From NCBI GenBank assembly GCA_965246785.1, contig CBDFFM010000011.1, positions 192,427-256,426 of the forward strand: DNA of 64,000 bases. Direction: 5' to 3'. Shown one piece after another: positions 60,975 to 64,000 of the stretch (position 1 is the stretch's first letter; the number at the start of each line of letters is the position of its first letter). Source of the stretch: UBA1952 sp965246785 (GTDB taxonomy: Bacteria; Bacteroidota; Bacteroidia; Chitinophagales; Chitinophagaceae). The notes under the pieces are model-generated. The model saw only the letters and a program-made list of their open reading frames with translations, had not been told where the DNA came from and ran no database searches. The position numbers and the translations under genes were made by a program.

Positions 60975-62558
60975 ATGAAACCCATTGTGTTCTTCTTCCT
61001 CTTGTTTTTGGCTCTCAGCGCAGCAGGTCAACAGCCGGGCACCCTGAAGTCTTTCAAAAAAATAGACCTCCGGCCCGGCAGCACCTTAGCCGACTCTCCG
61101 TACCTGTGGCAACAATTAGGCATCGGCAATTGCCTTGTCCGCGATGTCGATGGCGACGGTAATCCGGAGCTGATGGTAGCCTCTATGGTTGATGGGTTTC
61201 CGTACAACGGCATCATCCACCAGTTACGCCTGGATGCGAACGGACAGCCGAAGCGCGGGTTCCGGTACTGGGATATGCGCAACTATCCATCGTCTCCTTA
61301 CTTCAGGCCGAGCCAGTTTTACAACTTCGGTGCAGGCTCCATCTGTAATATGGGCGATATAAACAATGATGGGTTTGACGATATTGCCGTCGGCAATCCG
61401 CAAGGTGCAGGCGGTAACCGCGGGGAGGTCTATATCTACTATCTGAATGCTGCCGGCGGCTTTGACAGCGTTGCCCAGATTCAGGAGTACGGTTACGGAT
61501 TAAGCACAACCCTGCAGGATGGCGGCTATTTCGGAACCAGCCCGACCAGTATCGGTGATCTGGACGGCGACGGCGTACCTGAGCTGGCGGTAGGGCAGCC
61601 AGGCTTTGATACCAGCCGTGGCCGGGTGTGGATATTATTCCTGCGAAAGGATGGCCGCGTGAAAAGCTGGAAAACAATCGGTAGCGGCACCGCCAACTTT
61701 ATGACGTTACCAAAGAATACCGTTTTCGCCCATGCACTGACATGTATCGGCGACCTGGACGGGGACGGGGTTCCTGATTTAATGGCCGGCGGATCCAGCG
61801 GTAGCGCCCAGCGCGGTGCCGTGTGGACGCTGTTTTTAAATCGGGATGGCACCGTGAAGGGCTATAAATATTATCAGCCGGGCAGCGCCGAATTTCCGGA
61901 TACGGTACAAGTCAATACTTACTTTGCTTTCAACCTTTCGCGGGTGGGCGATCTGGACGGCGATTCAGTCGTGGACGTAGCAATCGGCCACATAGGATAC
62001 AATGACGGCGGTCTGCAGGGGGCAGGCCGGCTATGGATCTGGCTGATGAACCGCGATGGGAGCATCAAAGGAACCCAGGTCATAGACAAAGGCCATACGC
62101 CCCAGTTATCTGCAATCCGGAAAGGCGACAACTTCGGTTTCGCGCCCTTCCCGCTAGGCGATTATAACAAGGACGGTATCCCGGATATAGGCGTTGGCGC
62201 TATCGGCGATATGACGGCCGATACCAACGGGCGCGGCTACGGCTATGGCGCTATCTACCTGATCAACCTCAACGGTGTGCCGATTAAGACACGCGTAGGT
62301 GATATTATCATAAACGCAACCAAAGACTTCTATGCCTATCCTAACCCTGCCGCTGACAGGCTTCATATCCGATCGCGGACTGTTTCTGTGAACATGCAGT
62401 CTGTTTCATTGACGGACGCAATGGGCAGAGCTATTCAAACGCTTGAAGTAAACGGCCAGGACGTGAACATCAACACCTCCGGTCTGGCATCCGGGAATTA
62501 CTTTATCCAGGTAAGAACAGCGCACACTCAGGAAGTCATCCAATTCCAAAAAAATTAG
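60975..62558 (+). CDS. FG-GAP/integrin-like repeat protein with T9SS sorting domain
   Basis: This is a 527-residue protein. The start at ATG 60975 gives a signal peptide (MKPIVFFFLLFLALSAAGQ). Six Ca-binding FG-GAP blades follow with loops DVDGDGNPEL, DINNDGFDDI, DLDGDGVPEL, DLDGDGVPDL, DLDGDSVVDV and DYNKDGIPDI, forming a beta-propeller. The C-terminal 80 residues are a type A T9SS domain (FYAYPNPAADRLHIRS ... GLASGNYFIQVRT). It is the only member of the operon with a clear export signal and is likely the surface or secreted component. It starts 19 bases after the preceding gene. Confidence 0.92.
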   Translation: MKPIVFFFLLFLALSAAGQQPGTLKSFKKIDLRPGSTLADSPYLWQQLGIGNCLVRDVDGDGNPELMVASMVDGFPYNGIIHQLRLDANGQPKRGFRYWDMRNYPSSPYFRPSQFYNFGAGSICNMGDINNDGFDDIAVGNPQGAGGNRGEVYIYYLNAAGGFDSVAQIQEYGYGLSTTLQDGGYFGTSPTSIGDLDGDGVPELAVGQPGFDTSRGRVWILFLRKDGRVKSWKTIGSGTANFMTLPKNTVFAHALTCIGDLDGDGVPDLMAGGSSGSAQRGAVWTLFLNRDGTVKGYKYYQPGSAEFPDTVQVNTYFAFNLSRVGDLDGDSVVDVAIGHIGYNDGGLQGAGRLWIWLMNRDGSIKGTQVIDKGHTPQLSAIRKGDNFGFAPFPLGDYNKDGIPDIGVGAIGDMTADTNGRGYGYGAIYLINLNGVPIKTRVGDIIINATKDFYAYPNPAADRLHIRSRTVSVNMQSVSLTDAMGRAIQTLEVNGQDVNINTSGLASGNYFIQVRTAHTQEVIQFQKN

Positions 62559-62563
62559 TTTTC

Positions 62564-64000
62564 ATGCCGAACCAAGAATTTAATTCGCTCGTTGGTAATA
62601 TCACCCAGGCCCGCCTGCAACTGGCGGAAACTTTTTCAGATCTGGTGGTTGCCAGGGAAGGCGTGAAAGTCACCCAATATGCGATTGACGGCGCGCTGGA
62701 AAAGGGCCTTGAAATCAATACGCTTACAGAAGCCTACAACGGCTTTCAGACAGCCTTTGCCGACCTGCAGGATACATTGACGCTTTCAGCCGAGAATGAG
62801 GCGACCTTACTGACCCAGTTTTTCTCTATCTACGATACACAGGCTTATCAGGTCAGTAATTTAAATGATCAAATCCCGATTCTGTTTTTTCCGGTGCGCC
62901 TTGAAACCACCTTCAAGGACACCGGTAGCGGATATGAGCTGTGGGTCCGGATTTTCCCCGACGATATTGCTGTTGAGACCCATGAGGCCCTGCTGACACA
63001 GGACGAAATTGATCAGGGCCAGGCGTACTGGAAAAGCACGGTAGGGGTTAACGGGTCTGCGACACAGGTTGAGAAAAACCAGGCCTGGGATTTATTGAGC
63101 CGAAGCTACGGGGCACAGCGGGCCGCCTGGGTCGCGCTCCAAACCAAACCTACTTCCGGGACTACCGCGGCGGGTCTTGTCTTTCCTACGCTTAGCCCGA
63201 AATCAGATTCCTGGACGCTGCAGCCCGTCACCAGGATTTTACCCGATGCCTTTGTCATCAACTGCTACGCGACGGACTACTATTCTATACCCTCCTTTTC
63301 GGCACAGACCAACCCGATACCGGATGAAGTCCGGTTAGGATTTAATCCCAGTAATACCGGAAACGACGCTACGTTCTACCGGTCAGGGGATGATATCGCC
63401 ACCGATCCCACAGACAAGGTCGACTGGATGGTTGATTTTGATGCGGCCATTGCGAAGGGCCTGGGGGTCAAGATTCCGATTAACGATGAGTCTTACCAAG
63501 GCGGTTTCCGGCGCATCATTGCTGTCGGCGTGAAGGTTACCCTGACCAAAGAAGCGAGCCAGACACGCCTTCAGAATCTGATCGACAGCCACCATTATAC
63601 AGATGGATTCAGCCTGCTGAAGCAGGGCACCAGCACGAACAATACTGATAAGGAGTACTCCGGCTATGGCAGGGTTGATTTTGGAAACGAGACCACATAT
63701 GCAACGGAGCGCGGGGCATCCAACCTGTTCACTCCGTCGCCATACGCCTATAATAAGACGGACGGACAGGTGCTTTGTGAGGCGCTGGGGATTGATTACG
63801 ATCCCTTGTATCACATCTATCACGCGGACGGTTTTGACATTCGCGATGCCATGAATTTCAATAACAGCTTCTGGCTTTGCGCCATGGGCTATTATCTCGT
63901 CAGCATGGCCGATGTGGATACGTCCGATGCCGACCGGGCAAGAGATTTTTTTCAGGGCTTTGTACGCAGCCGCGGCGCCCTGCCCAGCATCCGCTCAGGT
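62564..64000 (+). CDS. Large protein of unknown function, cut by window end
   Basis: The frame opens at ATG 62564, 5 bases after the FG-GAP gene, and stays open for 479 codons to the window edge. The N-terminus is helical (ITQARLQLAETFSDLVVAREG). It is followed by IPILFFPVRLETTF, YELWVRIFPDDIAVETHEALLTQDEIDQGQAYW, RAAWVALQTKP, VDWMVDFDAAIAKGLGVKIPI and HHYTDGFSLLKQGTSTNNTD. I recall this order of motifs from very large hypothetical proteins in actinobacteria and myxobacteria. No signal peptide. The gene continues outside the window. Confidence 0.75.
   Translation, partial: MPNQEFNSLVGNITQARLQLAETFSDLVVAREGVKVTQYAIDGALEKGLEINTLTEAYNGFQTAFADLQDTLTLSAENEATLLTQFFSIYDTQAYQVSNLNDQIPILFFPVRLETTFKDTGSGYELWVRIFPDDIAVETHEALLTQDEIDQGQAYWKSTVGVNGSATQVEKNQAWDLLSRSYGAQRAAWVALQTKPTSGTTAAGLVFPTLSPKSDSWTLQPVTRILPDAFVINCYATDYYSIPSFSAQTNPIPDEVRLGFNPSNTGNDATFYRSGDDIATDPTDKVDWMVDFDAAIAKGLGVKIPINDESYQGGFRRIIAVGVKVTLTKEASQTRLQNLIDSHHYTDGFSLLKQGTSTNNTDKEYSGYGRVDFGNETTYATERGASNLFTPSPYAYNKTDGQVLCEALGIDYDPLYHIYHADGFDIRDAMNFNNSFWLCAMGYYLVSMADVDTSDADRARDFFQGFVRSRGALPSIRSG

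Noticed and set aside
50192..64000. Contractile injection system or phage tail cluster
   Set aside because: I see no sheath, tube, baseplate, spike or AAA+ ATPase genes. The large proteins do not show tail motifs.

Overview
The window is chromosomal DNA from a Bacteroidota bacterium, most likely of the Chitinophagaceae/Chitinophagales type. Three things point there: secreted proteins with C-terminal type IX secretion (T9SS) sorting domains, short-leader promoters with a TAnnTTTG -7 element, and families typical of that group (DUF4878, DUF6766, DUF3606, DUF3892, SusC-like receptors without a SusD partner, GG-leader peptides). Calls rest on reading the sequence and on memory of protein families; no database search was run.

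Bases 1 to about 32,350 are mostly ordinary chromosome. In order: a frameshifted conserved gene, an SCO1-like copper protein, uppP, small exported proteins, tRNA-Val, a DUF6766 gene broken by TGA, a T9SS cargo protein, purL, a glycosyltransferase-like membrane protein, a GG-leader peptide, a thiolase, a TonB-dependent receptor, rpe, a TPR lipoprotein, a ParE/RelE toxin-antitoxin pair, a TerC protein, pyrD, a CarboxypepD-reg protein and acs. These are separated by notable non-coding structure: a 24-bp-arm hairpin, AT-rich repeats, a roughly 300-bp nested palindrome and a 42-bp minisatellite that is open on both strands. From 23.8 to 32.2 kb a cassette of one Ser-rich/TPR protein plus one propeller-like protein occurs three times in tandem on the minus strand; one copy carries a TAG stop.

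From about 32.4 kb the sequence becomes accessory. A truncated tRNA-Phe 3' end with its native terminator marks an insertion border, followed by a tyrosine recombinase, a secreted endonuclease-family protein, small genes, a second (P4-type) integrase and a second tRNA 3' fragment at 37,563. Next (37.7-49.3 kb) come DUF3892 genes, a dispersed two-component system and a compact group made of an S41 protease, a 67-residue peptide, an arginase-fold enzyme and an LpxL-like acyltransferase. This group is flanked by a duplicated and decayed copy of the histidine-kinase 3' region, and it looks like an undescribed peptide-modification locus.

From 49.3 kb to the window end an AraC-type regulator precedes seven co-directional genes with gaps of 2 to 19 bases. 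They encode a catalytically dead M64-like protein, a membrane protein, a 767-residue unknown, a 1,168-residue DUF6603 protein, a 1,022-residue unknown, an FG-GAP/T9SS protein and a large unknown that runs off the end. I regard this as the best candidate for a previously undescribed multi-protein system.
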